From NCBI GenBank assembly GCA_964388275.1, contig CAYLZD010000018.1:1-64000 (forward strand): 64,000 nucleotides of DNA. The letters run 5' to 3'. This DNA is from JARYLZ01 sp964388275. Its GTDB lineage: Bacteria > Bacteroidota > Ignavibacteria > SZUA-365. A program made the translations under genes and the position numbers. This document shows positions 17,919-25,825 of the stretch, in pieces (position 1 is the stretch's first letter; each line of letters starts with the position of its first letter). The notes beneath the pieces were generated by a model. The model searched no databases, had not been told where the DNA came from, and saw only the letters and a list, made by a program, of their open reading frames with translations.

Positions 17919-18626
17919 ATGAGGATTGCCATGGCTTTGCGCTTATCATTCCTGATGATCGGGTTTATCCTGCTGTCCTGCGCCATCCCCGGAGATCAGG
18001 TTTTTAAAAGCAGGATCGACGCATACTACGCCGATGCTCCCGGCAGGGTCCGTCCCGGCTCCGATAGTTTTTACAAACCGATGCTGTTGGAAAAGGGCCA
18101 GTATGTGCTCCATGGCATCGAGGAAAGAGGCAGGCGCTCGATAGTCAAAACCTCGGTGCTCGGGCATGAGGGCGATGCATGGATAGTGGAGATATACACA
18201 CTCACGGAGTCGAACGAAACCGCCGTGCAGATGCTCGTACGCGGTCTCGAACGAGCCGCTGAAGGAGCGCCGGAAAGCCTGGATGTCCTGTGGGTCAGGT
18301 CGAAGCAGGGATCGGGCGAGGTTCAGCGGCTTGACGGGCCTGGGCTCGGCCTCGCGAAGGGCATGTACAAGGACATGCTGGGCATATTCACGGTGAAGCT
18401 CAAGGGCGCGGTCGCGGGGGGGGCCGTACGGGTCCCCGCGGGCGCCTTCCCTCATACTTACAAGACGAGCGGCGACGTGCGCTTTCCCGGATGGAGCTAC
18501 AAATCCGAGGCATGGTACCATTCCGGGGTTCCGATCAATGCCCTGGTCAAATCCGTCGCCAAGGGCGGCGGTCCCGTGATGGAACTTCTCGATTACGGAC
18601 TCGACGGCGCGTCGGGAAGCTTCTGA
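17919..18626 (+). CDS. Putative lipoprotein, unknown function
   Basis: A 235-residue protein whose N-terminus is a lipoprotein signal peptide: hydrophobic LSFLMIGFILLSC with the lipobox Cys at about residue 21. The mature part is a compact mixed fold with phrases such as QYVLHGIEERGRRSIVKTSV and VRVPAGAFPHTYKTSGDVRF, resembling envelope beta-rich domains that bind or carry small ligands. No family is recognised. It lies directly upstream of the sigma-54 activator gene, 17 bases away, and may be co-transcribed with it, though a functional link to the iron-sulfur genes is not obvious. Confidence 0.6.
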   Translation: MRIAMALRLSFLMIGFILLSCAIPGDQVFKSRIDAYYADAPGRVRPGSDSFYKPMLLEKGQYVLHGIEERGRRSIVKTSVLGHEGDAWIVEIYTLTESNETAVQMLVRGLERAAEGAPESLDVLWVRSKQGSGEVQRLDGPGLGLAKGMYKDMLGIFTVKLKGAVAGGAVRVPAGAFPHTYKTSGDVRFPGWSYKSEAWYHSGVPINALVKSVAKGGGPVMELLDYGLDGASGSF

Positions 18627-18643
18627 ACCAGAGGGGCGAAAAT

Positions 18644-20089
18644 ATGCGCCTCCCGGGAGGACGGGACCAGGGAAGCCTCCGGAAACGACCCGGAGACGGA
18701 AAGACGGACGGAAAACGGGCAAGTAAGCCTCTTGTACCTGCTTCCACCGACGCCATTCTCGACAGCATTTCCGACGGCGTGTTCACCGTGGACATGGAGT
18801 GGCGGATCACGTCGTTCAACAGAGCCGCGGAAGTGATTACAGGGGTTCGGAGAGAGGAGGCGATAGGACGGCTTTGCGCCGATGTATTCCGTTCAAGCTT
18901 GTGCGGCGCCGCCTGCGCTCTGCGGCACACGATCGAGACCGGGAAACCGGTGATCGGGAAAGCCGCCTACATAATCGACGCCGATGGGAACCGGATCCCG
19001 ATCAGCATTTCGACGGCCTTGCTCAGGGATGCCGGCGGCCGTATTGCCGGCGGCGCGGAAACATTCAGGGACTTGTCGGAGATCGAAGACCTGCGCCGCG
19101 AATTGGAAGGCAGGAGCGGCATAGGCGATCTCAGCAGCAGAAGTCCTCTGATGTTGCGCATTTTCGAGGCGCTGCCGGCTGTCGCCGCCAGTCCCAGCAC
19201 GGTCCTGGTGCTCGGAGAAACGGGCTCCGGAAAGGAGTTGATCGCGCGGACCATACACTCCCTGAGTCCTCGCAACAAGGGCCCCTTCGTCGCCGTCAAT
19301 TGCGGCGCTTTGCCGGACGCTCTGCTCGAGTCGGAACTTTTCGGCTACAAGGCCGGAGCGTTTACCGGCGCCGCAAAGGACAAGCCGGGGCGTTTTGCCT
19401 TAGCGGCAGGCGGCACGATTTTTCTCGACGAAATCGGAGACATCAGTCCCGCATCTCAGGTGAGCCTGCTGCGCGTTCTTCAGGAGAGAGTTTACGAGCC
19501 TCTCGGCGGCGTGAAAAGCGAGAAGGCCGATGCGCGTGTGATTGTCGCTACGAACAAGGACTTGTCGGAACAAGTGCGCATGGGAGCGTTCCGGGAGGAT
19601 CTGTATTACAGAGTCAACGTCCTGCGCATCGAGCTGCCTCCTCTGCGCAGGCGGAAAGAGGATATTCCGCTTCTGGCCGATCAGTTCGTGTCTCGATTCA
19701 ACCGGCTGCACGGAAAAAACATCGACGGCCTCACGGTTGAAGCCCTGTCACTCCTCATGGCGCACGACTGGCCCGGCAACATCAGGGAGCTGGAGAACGC
19801 CATCGAGCGCGCTTTCGTCCTGTGCGGAGGCGGGATGATCGGAATGGAACATCTCCCGCCGGAATTGACGGCCGGCTGCCCGGGCGCGGATGCCGCGGCC
19901 GGCAACCGCTCCGCTCACGACATACTTGATGCGCAGGCCATACGCTCTGCGCTTGAAAGAAATTCCTTCAACCGGGCGGCGGCGGCCCGCGATCTCGGTA
20001 TCCATAAAACGACTCTGTACCGGCGTATAATCAAGCTCGGTATGCAGCTCCCCGACAAAGACGGCCGCAGCGGAGCTTCCGACACATAG
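18644..20089 (+). CDS. Sigma-54-dependent transcriptional activator with PAS sensor
   Basis: About 481 residues from the ATG at 18644, which has an AGAGGGG ribosome site; a longer in-frame version would overlap the lipoprotein gene. Domains in order: a PAS domain (ILDSISDGVFTVDMEWRITS) with the Cys cluster CADVFRSSLCGAACALRHTI, which may sense redox or iron-sulfur status; a sigma-54 AAA+ domain with Walker A GETGSGKE, the sigma-54 contact loop GAFTGA and Walker B GGTIFLDEIGD; and a Fis-type helix-turn-helix (NRAAAARDLGIHKTTLYRRI). It hydrolyses ATP to open sigma-54 promoters. A homologue (DVU2106) controls the orp operon in Desulfovibrio, and here a sigma-54-like site precedes the next gene. 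Confidence 0.9.
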   Translation: MRLPGGRDQGSLRKRPGDGKTDGKRASKPLVPASTDAILDSISDGVFTVDMEWRITSFNRAAEVITGVRREEAIGRLCADVFRSSLCGAACALRHTIETGKPVIGKAAYIIDADGNRIPISISTALLRDAGGRIAGGAETFRDLSEIEDLRRELEGRSGIGDLSSRSPLMLRIFEALPAVAASPSTVLVLGETGSGKELIARTIHSLSPRNKGPFVAVNCGALPDALLESELFGYKAGAFTGAAKDKPGRFALAAGGTIFLDEIGDISPASQVSLLRVLQERVYEPLGGVKSEKADARVIVATNKDLSEQVRMGAFREDLYYRVNVLRIELPPLRRRKEDIPLLADQFVSRFNRLHGKNIDGLTVEALSLLMAHDWPGNIRELENAIERAFVLCGGGMIGMEHLPPELTAGCPGADAAAGNRSAHDILDAQAIRSALERNSFNRAAAARDLGIHKTTLYRRIIKLGMQLPDKDGRSGASDT

Positions 20090-20122
20090 TAGCATTCGTG
20101 CAACGGTAACCTTGCTAATATC

Positions 20123-20138
20123 GTAGCATCGCGGCTAC
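20123..20138. promoter_or_regulatory. Candidate activator-binding palindrome (UAS)
   Basis: GTAGC ATCGCG GCTAC has perfect 5-base arms, about 90 bases upstream of the sigma-54-like element, the normal position for an enhancer. A second GTAGCAT half-site lies at 20089-20095. Confidence 0.4.
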
Positions 20139-20225
20139 TGTATTCTCTAGCATAACGGCGGTGGGCTTGTTATATGGCGCATATTATCAATAGCATGGAG
20201 TGAGCCCCGCAAAGGTATGCATTCA

Positions 20226-20241
20226 CGGCCCGGTATTTGCA
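20226..20241 (+). promoter_or_regulatory. Candidate sigma-54 promoter for the ORP-like cluster
   Basis: CGGCCCGGTATTTGCA matches TGGCACGNNNNTTGCA except at two positions, with the essential GG and GC exactly 10 bases apart. Transcription would start near 20252, two bases before the first plausible ATG at 20254, which would make that reading frame nearly leaderless. The adjacent activator gene supports the call. Confidence 0.5.
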
Positions 20242-20253
20242 GTACTAAAACCG

Positions 20254-20925
20254 ATGGCTGGAAGCAAAAAAATAATCAGAACCGCCTTTGCGTGTTGGGA
20301 CGATAGGATCGCTCCGGTGTTCGACACAGCCCGGGAAATGCTGGTCGTCGAATCTATTGCCGGAGCGGTATCAGGGCGGCATCACGAACAGCTCCAGGAA
20401 GAAATGCCCGTCAGAAAAGCGCTGCGACTGACCGAGCTGGGAATCGACGTATTGGTATGCGGAGCGATATCGAGGCAGCTGTACGATTTGACCGCCGCAT
20501 ACGGCATACGGATAATTCCTTTCGTCACCGGCGCTCTCAACGAATTGATCGGCGCTTATCTTGCAGGCAGACTTCATCAGACCATATACACGATGCCGGG
20601 GTGCTGCGGCCGCGGGATGCGCCGCCGCTGCGCGAGCCCGGGCGCAATAAAGGAGGTTTACCACATGTTCGGAAAAGGTGGAAGAGGAATGGGCGGCGGC
20701 CAAGGCATGGGCGGCGGCCAAGGCAAAGGCGGAGGCCAGGGTAAAGGCGGAGGCCAGGGCAAAGGCGGCGGCCAGGGCCGCGGACGCATGGGCGGCCCGA
20801 TGGCGGGCGGCCCGACAGGATACTGTGTCTGTCCCGCCTGCGGTCACAAGGAAGAACATCAGCGCGGCGCGCCTTGCGTGGAACGCAAGTGCCCGAAATG
20901 CGGCGCGATGCTCGCAAGGCAATAG
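20254..20925 (+). CDS. NifX/ORP-like cluster-binding protein fused to Gly-rich linker and zinc ribbon
   Basis: About 223 residues. The N-terminal 120 residues form a dinitrogenase iron-molybdenum cofactor (NifX/NifB) domain: IIRTAFACWDDRIAPVFDTA, ELGIDVLVCGAISRQLYDLT and the terminal CCGRGMRRRC. Proteins of this fold bind Mo-Fe or Mo-Cu sulfide clusters. The domain is followed in frame by a Gly/Gln/Lys-rich linker of repeated GGGQGKG units and a zinc ribbon, YCVCPACGHKEE and CPKCGAMLARQ. In most genomes these two parts are separate genes. Here no stop separates them, yet a strong ribosome site and ATG lie at the junction (see the nested entry). Confidence 0.75.
   Translation: MAGSKKIIRTAFACWDDRIAPVFDTAREMLVVESIAGAVSGRHHEQLQEEMPVRKALRLTELGIDVLVCGAISRQLYDLTAAYGIRIIPFVTGALNELIGAYLAGRLHQTIYTMPGCCGRGMRRRCASPGAIKEVYHMFGKGGRGMGGGQGMGGGQGKGGGQGKGGGQGKGGGQGRGRMGGPMAGGPTGYCVCPACGHKEEHQRGAPCVERKCPKCGAMLARQ
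20665..20925 (+). CDS. Nested start: Gly-rich zinc-ribbon protein
   Basis: The ATG at 20665 is preceded by AAAGGAGG at the ideal distance of 8 bases. It would give an 86-residue protein, MFGKGGRGMGGGQG then Gly-rich repeats and the zinc ribbon with two CxxC pairs. Small zinc-ribbon proteins of this sort accompany MinD-ferredoxin/NifX clusters elsewhere. Either the gene makes two products, fusion and ribbon alone, or the stop codon of the first gene was lost recently. Confidence 0.55.
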   Translation: MFGKGGRGMGGGQGMGGGQGKGGGQGKGGGQGKGGGQGRGRMGGPMAGGPTGYCVCPACGHKEEHQRGAPCVERKCPKCGAMLARQ

Positions 20926-20973
20926 CCGTCGATTTAATTCACTGATTATCCAACCATATACAGGAGGTTTGAA

Positions 20974-21366
20974 ATGCCTGGAGGAGATCGCACAGGACCG
21001 CTCGGAGCGGGCCCGCGCAGCGGAAGAGCTGCCGGATACTGCTCAGGCTTCAACATGCCGGGATACGCAAATCCGGTGCCGGGACGCGGATATGGCGCGG
21101 GATACGGCAGGGGAATAGGCGCGGCGGGCAGGGGCTTCGGTGGTGGAGGCCGGGGCCGGCGTAACATGTTTTACGCAACAGGACGCCCCGGTTGGATGCG
21201 TTCAGGCGCATTCGACTCTTATGCAGGATATGCGCGACCATTTGCCGGACCTGAACCCGAGACCGAAAAAATTGCTCTCGAGAGACAGGCCGAGGCCCTG
21301 CGGGCCGAACTGGAGATGATTAGAAAACGTCTCGATGAGATGGCCGGGGACAATACAACGAAGTGA
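20974..21366 (+). CDS. DUF5320 domain protein
   Basis: A 130-residue protein with the typical DUF5320 start MPGGDRTGPLGAGPRSGRAA, then Gly, Tyr and Arg-rich sequence and a short C-terminal coiled coil (IALERQAEALRAELEMIRKR). These small proteins occur beside MinD-ferredoxin ATPases and NifX-like proteins in anaerobes. Their role is unknown; a scaffold or partner for cluster-binding proteins is plausible. A strong AGGAGG lies 7 bases before the ATG. It follows the zinc-ribbon gene by 48 bases and is surely co-transcribed. Confidence 0.85.
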   Translation: MPGGDRTGPLGAGPRSGRAAGYCSGFNMPGYANPVPGRGYGAGYGRGIGAAGRGFGGGGRGRRNMFYATGRPGWMRSGAFDSYAGYARPFAGPEPETEKIALERQAEALRAELEMIRKRLDEMAGDNTTK

Positions 21367-21427
21367 CAACAGCGCCGCGCGGTACGCATCAGGCATCACC
21401 GCGCGGCGCAAAGCATAAGGAAGAAAC

Positions 21428-21787
21428 ATGAAAATCGCATTCTCGACTTCCGGCAGGAATCTCGATGCCCCCATGGACAAGCGCTTCGGAAGGGCGTCGA
21501 TGTTTCTTGTTTTCGACACGGATAAGCAATCCTTCGAAGTGATCGACAATATGAAGAACCTGAATGCCGAACAGGGCGCGGGAATTCAATCGGCTGAAAC
21601 CGTCGTCAGATCAGGCGCTGGGGCTCTGGTGTCGGGCCATTGCGGTCCCAAGGCCTTCCGCGTCATGCAGGCCGCCGGGGTGAAAATCTATAACACGGAC
21701 GCGGCTACGGTTTCGGAAGCCCTTGATCTTTACAGCTCGGGCAAACTCGTACAGGCGCAAGCCGCCGACGTGTCCGGTCATTGGTGA
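21428..21787 (+). CDS. NifX/ORP-like Mo-Fe or Mo-Cu cluster-binding protein
   Basis: 119 residues covering one complete NifX-type domain: MKIAFSTSGRNLDAPMDKRF, FGRASMFLVFDTD, then GAGIQSAETVVRSGAGALVS and GHCGPKAFRVMQAAGVKIYN. The DxRFGRA-type loop and the GHCG segment are typical of the ORP and MTH1175 group, where they line the cluster-binding site. It most closely fits the orange-protein type single-domain form. It stands between the DUF5320 gene and a methyltransferase gene in the same direction. Confidence 0.88.
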   Translation: MKIAFSTSGRNLDAPMDKRFGRASMFLVFDTDKQSFEVIDNMKNLNAEQGAGIQSAETVVRSGAGALVSGHCGPKAFRVMQAAGVKIYNTDAATVSEALDLYSSGKLVQAQAADVSGHW

Positions 21788-21955
21788 TGAGTCCGATAAC
21801 ATACATTCTTTCAATCCTTAGACGGCGATATTCGATTGTCTACAAAACACGCGAAACCGCCCTCAGGAAGAACTGTACGGCCACACGTCCACGCAAGAAA
21901 GCTTGAGGGAATGCGACCGTTGATCATGATCCCGGAAACAAAAAGGTGATACGGT

Positions 21956-22510
21956 ATGGCGGATGTGCATAAACAAGGCAACTTGAATTTCAGATTGATG
22001 TCTCTGGAGTTTATGATGCGTGATATCCTGCGCTCCCCGGTGAACATACTCGAAACCGAGGGTGTGTCCAAAGGAATGACGGTGCTCGATTTCGGCTGCG
22101 GACCGGGCGGCTTCGCGCTTGCAGCGGCCCGGATCACCGGCCCCGGCGGACTGGTCTACGCGGTCGATATACATCCCCTGGCCCTGGACGCGATCAGGAG
22201 AAAAGCGCCGAGAGCGGGGGGAGGGAATCTCCGGGCGATCCATGCGGACGGCATGGATGCGATTCCCGCGGAATCAGTCGACATCGCGCTGCTCTACGAT
22301 GTGCTGCACGATCTCGACTCGCCCGTCGCGGCCCTGTCAGCGCTGTGCCGGGTGATGAAACGCGAAGCCGTGCTGTCCGTGCGGGATCATTGCCTCGATA
22401 CAAAGACCTTGCTGTCGATTGTCACCGGTGAAGGCTGTTTCGAGCACTCCGGCGGCGGGGGACGGATCTCTCGTTTTAACAAAATCATCCCTGAAGGCGG
22501 AGGCCGATGA
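21956..22510 (+). CDS. Class I SAM-dependent methyltransferase
   Basis: 184 residues with a Rossmann-type methyltransferase core: motif I GMTVLDFGCGPGGFALAAAR (about residues 40-59), the acidic loop VYAVDIHPLALDA and motif IV ALLYDVLHDL. The substrate is unknown. Small methyltransferases of this type frequently join MinD-ferredoxin and NifX-like genes in anaerobe genomes. An AAGGTGA precedes the ATG. Its stop overlaps the start of the next gene by 4 bases, showing translational coupling to the ATPase. Confidence 0.85.
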   Translation: MADVHKQGNLNFRLMSLEFMMRDILRSPVNILETEGVSKGMTVLDFGCGPGGFALAAARITGPGGLVYAVDIHPLALDAIRRKAPRAGGGNLRAIHADGMDAIPAESVDIALLYDVLHDLDSPVAALSALCRVMKREAVLSVRDHCLDTKTLLSIVTGEGCFEHSGGGGRISRFNKIIPEGGGR

Positions 22511-23397
22511 TACTGGCTGTCGCTTCAGGCAAGGGCGGCACGGGCAAGACGACCGTGTCCGTGAATATGGCCCGGTCTCTCGGCGCCCGCGTGCTCCTGC
22601 TCGACTGCGACGTGGAAGAACCCAACGTTCGCCTTTTTCTGAAAGGAGAAAAAACAGCTGAAGAGACGGCCGCGATCCCGATCCCCGTGGTCGACGAGTC
22701 CTTGTGCGACGGATGCGGCGACTGCGGACGCTTCTGCGAATACAACGCCATTGTTTCCTTCGGGACTACGGCTCTCGTTTTCCCGGAAATGTGCCATGGC
22801 TGCGGCGGCTGCGCGAAAGTCTGTCCCAGAAATGCGATCAGTGAAATCGATAATCGCATCGGCGTGGTTGAAACATTCCGCGACGGCAAAATCACTCTGA
22901 TACAGGGCCGCCTCGATGTAGGAGTCACCATGGCGCCCCCGCTGATACGCTCGGTGAAAAAGCATATTGCAGAAGACGCGCCTGCGATACTGGATGCGCC
23001 GCCCGGCACGTCATGCCCCGTGATTACCACACTCGGCGGATCGGATGCTGTCGTTCTTGTAACGGAACCGACGCCTTTCGGGCTGAACGACCTGACCCTG
23101 GCGGTGCAGATGGTCGGCGAACTCGGCATCCCCTTCGGCGTCGTTGTAAACCGCGCGGGTATAGGTGATGACCGCGTCAATGCGTTCTGCGCCGATCAGA
23201 ACATCCCGGTGCTGATGGAAATACCCTTTGACAGGCGCATCGCCGAAGTCTATTCCAGAGGCGGACTGATAGTGGACGCGCTTCCTGAATATCTCGGTCT
23301 TTTCCGTTCGCTTTACGAAAAGGCGGCCCGTCTTTCGGAGGACGCCTATTCCGCTCCGCTTGGAATTTTTCGAGAGCAATCAGGATCTCCGGCCTGA
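22507..23397 (+). CDS. Ferredoxin-containing MinD/Mrp-like ATPase (first of two)
   Basis: 296 residues. The deviant Walker A of the SIMIBI class, ASGKGGTGKTTVSVNMA (residues 6-22), is followed by DCDVEEPN, then an inserted dicluster ferredoxin with CDGCGDCGRFCEYNAI and CHGCGGCAKVCPRNAI, and the switch region DAPPGTSCPV. In Desulfovibrio, paired proteins of this type (DVU2103 and DVU2104) form part of the ORP complex. The protein probably couples ATP hydrolysis to assembly or transfer of a metal-sulfur cluster. It overlaps the methyltransferase gene and is followed by its paralogue after 26 bases. Confidence 0.88.
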   Translation: MILAVASGKGGTGKTTVSVNMARSLGARVLLLDCDVEEPNVRLFLKGEKTAEETAAIPIPVVDESLCDGCGDCGRFCEYNAIVSFGTTALVFPEMCHGCGGCAKVCPRNAISEIDNRIGVVETFRDGKITLIQGRLDVGVTMAPPLIRSVKKHIAEDAPAILDAPPGTSCPVITTLGGSDAVVLVTEPTPFGLNDLTLAVQMVGELGIPFGVVVNRAGIGDDRVNAFCADQNIPVLMEIPFDRRIAEVYSRGGLIVDALPEYLGLFRSLYEKAARLSEDAYSAPLGIFREQSGSPA

Positions 23398-23423
23398 CTT
23401 CCGAACGCATCTCAATCGTATTC

Positions 23424-24296
23424 ATGAAAGAACTTGTCGTAATAAGCGGGAAAGGGGGCACCGGCAAGACCAGCGTCGCGGCTTCGTTCGCGGTTCTGTC
23501 GGAGCGGCCTGTCATAGCCGACTGTGACGTGGACGCGGCGGATATGCATCTTGTTCTTGCGCCCAAGGTACTCGAGAAACATGAATTCCGCAGCGGCCAT
23601 GAAGCGGTGATTTCTCGGGAGAAATGCTCCGGCTGCGGCGTATGCTTCGAGAATTGCCGCTATGATGCGGTCAAAAAGAAAGGCGGACCTCGAGAGACGT
23701 CTTATTTCATCGATCCGATAGCCTGCGAAGGCTGCGGTGTCTGCGTCCGTTTCTGTCCTGAACAGGCGATCGACTTCCCAGAAAGATTATGCGGCGATTG
23801 GATGATTTCAGAAACGCGATGCGGACCGATGGTGCACGCCCGGCTGGGAATAGCGGCCGAGAATTCGGGCAAACTCGTCACTACGGTCCGGAAGGAAGCC
23901 CGCCGCATCGCCGAGGAACAGCAGCGTCCGCTCATAATAGTGGACGGCCCGCCCGGCATCGGCTGTCCGGTCATAGCGTCCCTGACCGGAGCGACTTATG
24001 CGCTCGTGGTAACCGAGCCCACGGTCTCCGGCGAGCATGATATGGAGCGCGTCATCTCATTGACCCGGCATTTCGGCATACCCGCTGCCGTGTGCGTGAA
24101 CAAGTGGGACGTAAATCCGGAAATGACGGAACGCATTGAGGATAGAGCGGGCAAAGCCGGCGCGCTTATCGCCGGCCGGATCCGTTTCGATCCCGGAGTG
24201 ACCAGGGCGCAGTTGCTTGAGAAGACGGTGGTGGAAACCGGCGCTGACTCCGCCGATGATATTGCCCACACATGGAAAAATCTTAAGTTACATTAA
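23424..24296 (+). CDS. Ferredoxin-containing MinD/Mrp-like ATPase (second of two)
   Basis: 290 residues, paralogous to the preceding gene. It has the deviant Walker A SGKGGTGKTSVAASFA, DCDVDAADMHLVL, ferredoxin motifs CSGCGVCFENCRYDAV and CEGCGVCVRFCPEQAI, and switch GPPGIGCPVIASLTGA. The pair probably works as a heterodimer, as MinD-like ATPases dimerise around ATP. The tandem arrangement of two such genes is typical of ORP-like clusters. Confidence 0.88.
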   Translation: MKELVVISGKGGTGKTSVAASFAVLSERPVIADCDVDAADMHLVLAPKVLEKHEFRSGHEAVISREKCSGCGVCFENCRYDAVKKKGGPRETSYFIDPIACEGCGVCVRFCPEQAIDFPERLCGDWMISETRCGPMVHARLGIAAENSGKLVTTVRKEARRIAEEQQRPLIIVDGPPGIGCPVIASLTGATYALVVTEPTVSGEHDMERVISLTRHFGIPAAVCVNKWDVNPEMTERIEDRAGKAGALIAGRIRFDPGVTRAQLLEKTVVETGADSADDIAHTWKNLKLH

Positions 24297-24316
24297 TTCA
24301 ACTAACAGAGGAATGT

Positions 24317-24655
24317 ATGAGAATCGCCATCCCGCTAGCTAACGGAAAACTCACTATGCATTTCGGGCATTGCGAGAGCTTCGCTCTCATTGACGTCGAC
24401 GAAACGGAAAAGAAGATTACCGGCAGAAATGATGTGGAAGCTCCCCCGCATGAACCCGGCATGCTACCTCCGTGGCTGGCGGAGAAAGGCGCTCGTGTGA
24501 TAATAGCCGGAGGCATGGGGCAGAGAGCGCAGATGCTCTTTGAAGCGCAGGGAATCAAGGTATTGCTGGGCGCCCGCACCGAGACTCCGGAAACGCTTGT
24601 GTCCGATTACCTCTCGGGAACACTGCAGACCGGCGCGAACCTCTGCGACCACTGA
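24317..24655 (+). CDS. NifX-like cluster-binding protein, last gene of the ORP-like cluster
   Basis: 112 residues with a NifX-type fold: MRIAIPLANGKLTMHFGHCE, SFALIDVDETEKKI, MLPPWLAEKGARVIIAGGMG and a C-terminal TGANLCDH. The HFGHC and GANLCDH segments carry the Cys and His residues seen in this subgroup of cluster-binding proteins. It is the third NifX-like domain in the cluster (after 20254 and 21428), each from a different subgroup, so they are not simple duplicates. GAGGAATG precedes the start. Confidence 0.85.
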   Translation: MRIAIPLANGKLTMHFGHCESFALIDVDETEKKITGRNDVEAPPHEPGMLPPWLAEKGARVIIAGGMGQRAQMLFEAQGIKVLLGARTETPETLVSDYLSGTLQTGANLCDH

Positions 24656-24766
24656 AGCGCCTGCGGCAGGGCCGACTGTTTCATCTCGCCGACGTCGTTC
24701 TTTCCGCGCTCACCGAGCGCAGCACGTTGGAACAGGCGGTTGAATGGCTTGAAAATCGCCGATGTG

Positions 24767-25468
24767 TCAATTAATCGTATAGCTGAGCAGACGGAAGGAC
24801 TCGACGTTGTAAACAGGGAACGATGTTTCTCTGTGCCATGAGCACTCGACAAGGCCTCGGGTTCTATCGTAGATCTCGTGGACCATCCAGTGTTCGGTGA
24901 TCCAACCAGACGCAAAGTCCTCACAGACGATCGCCCGGCAGTGTGCGAAGGTTCCAAACGGCACGGTCACTGCCGTATCCGTGTGGATCTTGAATGGATC
25001 CACGTTGGAATAGGCGGCTTTGTGACCGTGGAGCAACGTGACGCCTGGCCTGGTCCGTCCGCAATTATCGAAGATACAGAAATAGTATCGTCCTCCGAGC
25101 GTGTCGAAACGCTGCAATTCTCCGCGATCGGATGTCAGATATATGGTGTCGCCCTTTGCGCTCGGACCCTTTAAGCCGGTACGTATGAGGACCAGAGTGT
25201 AGATTTTTCCCGAATAGTTCGTGTACACATTGGAATCGACCTTGATTATGCTTAGGACGGCTGTGCCTGAGTCGCTGGAGATGCCATACGGGGAGCCAAG
25301 CTCGCTCTTCCATTCATACGTCCACGAATTGCCGACACGGAGCGGAAAATAGCTCTCGTCGTGCTCACAGCCATCAGGAGAGGAGTCTGCAGGGTTCGAA
25401 TCATTTGAGCAGGATGTGAAGAGAAACACGAGGACGAAGTGGCTTATTGCGAGCGTGATTTTGTGCAT
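24767..25468 (-). CDS. Putative lipoprotein, unknown function
   Basis: 233 residues. The N-terminus MHKITLAISHFVLVFLFTSC is a lipoprotein signal with the Cys at residue 20. The mature chain opens with a Ser/Asn/Asp-rich spacer and then SYFPLRVGNSWTYEW, a phrase common in Bacteroidota surface lipoproteins with a beta-sandwich fold, sometimes described as DUF-type 'NSWTYE' proteins. No catalytic residues stand out. It is convergent with the ORP-like cluster and separated by 111 bases that show no clear terminator. Confidence 0.65.
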   Translation of the reverse strand: MHKITLAISHFVLVFLFTSCSNDSNPADSSPDGCEHDESYFPLRVGNSWTYEWKSELGSPYGISSDSGTAVLSIIKVDSNVYTNYSGKIYTLVLIRTGLKGPSAKGDTIYLTSDRGELQRFDTLGGRYYFCIFDNCGRTRPGVTLLHGHKAAYSNVDPFKIHTDTAVTVPFGTFAHCRAIVCEDFASGWITEHWMVHEIYDRTRGLVECSWHRETSFPVYNVESFRLLSYTIN

Positions 25469-25825
25469 GGCGTGGTATGAATCGATGAACTATACGGTTT
25501 ACAAGCGTCCGAATTGAGATCAGAAAGTGATGGATGGCAACCGGGCCCGGCGCACAGGCTGTAAAAGGGCCGGACATATCATATAGCCGCCGGCGCCGCC
25601 GATGGTTTCATCCTTTCCAGGAAATCTTCCGTATGGCCCCTGATAGGACGGTATGGGGGTTGGAGGCATGCGGAGAACCACGGAAGGAAAAAAATTCTAC
25701 TGTTTCTGGGTGAACGGGTGAAATCAATCGCGGTTTGCGGAGATATATATGTGGGGCGCCCAGAGCGGGTTCCCTCGCAGGGGCTTCTCGAACTGCGGCT
25801 CGTGAAACAAAATGAGGGGTAGACC
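25469..25825. other. Intergenic region, no gene seen
   Basis: This lies between the divergent lipoprotein and PorE-like genes and must hold their promoters. I see no RNA gene or good -33/-7 pair. There is a G-rich stretch near 25640-25660 and an AT run (AGATATATATGTG) near 25739-25751. Confidence 0.4.

Noticed and set aside
20690..20790. CRISPR-like short direct repeats
   Set aside because: The repeats (GGCGGAGGCCAGGGTAAA-like) have no unique spacers and are in frame as a Gly/Gln/Lys linker.
24656..24774. ORF tail after the last NifX-like gene (ends EQAVEWLENRRCVN)
   Set aside because: About 37 codons without start, ribosome site or recognisable family; cannot be told from chance.
25393..25403. 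GGGTTCGAATC, a tRNA T-loop-like sequence
   Set aside because: No acceptor stem, anticodon arm or CCA end around it; it codes for part of the lipoprotein spacer.
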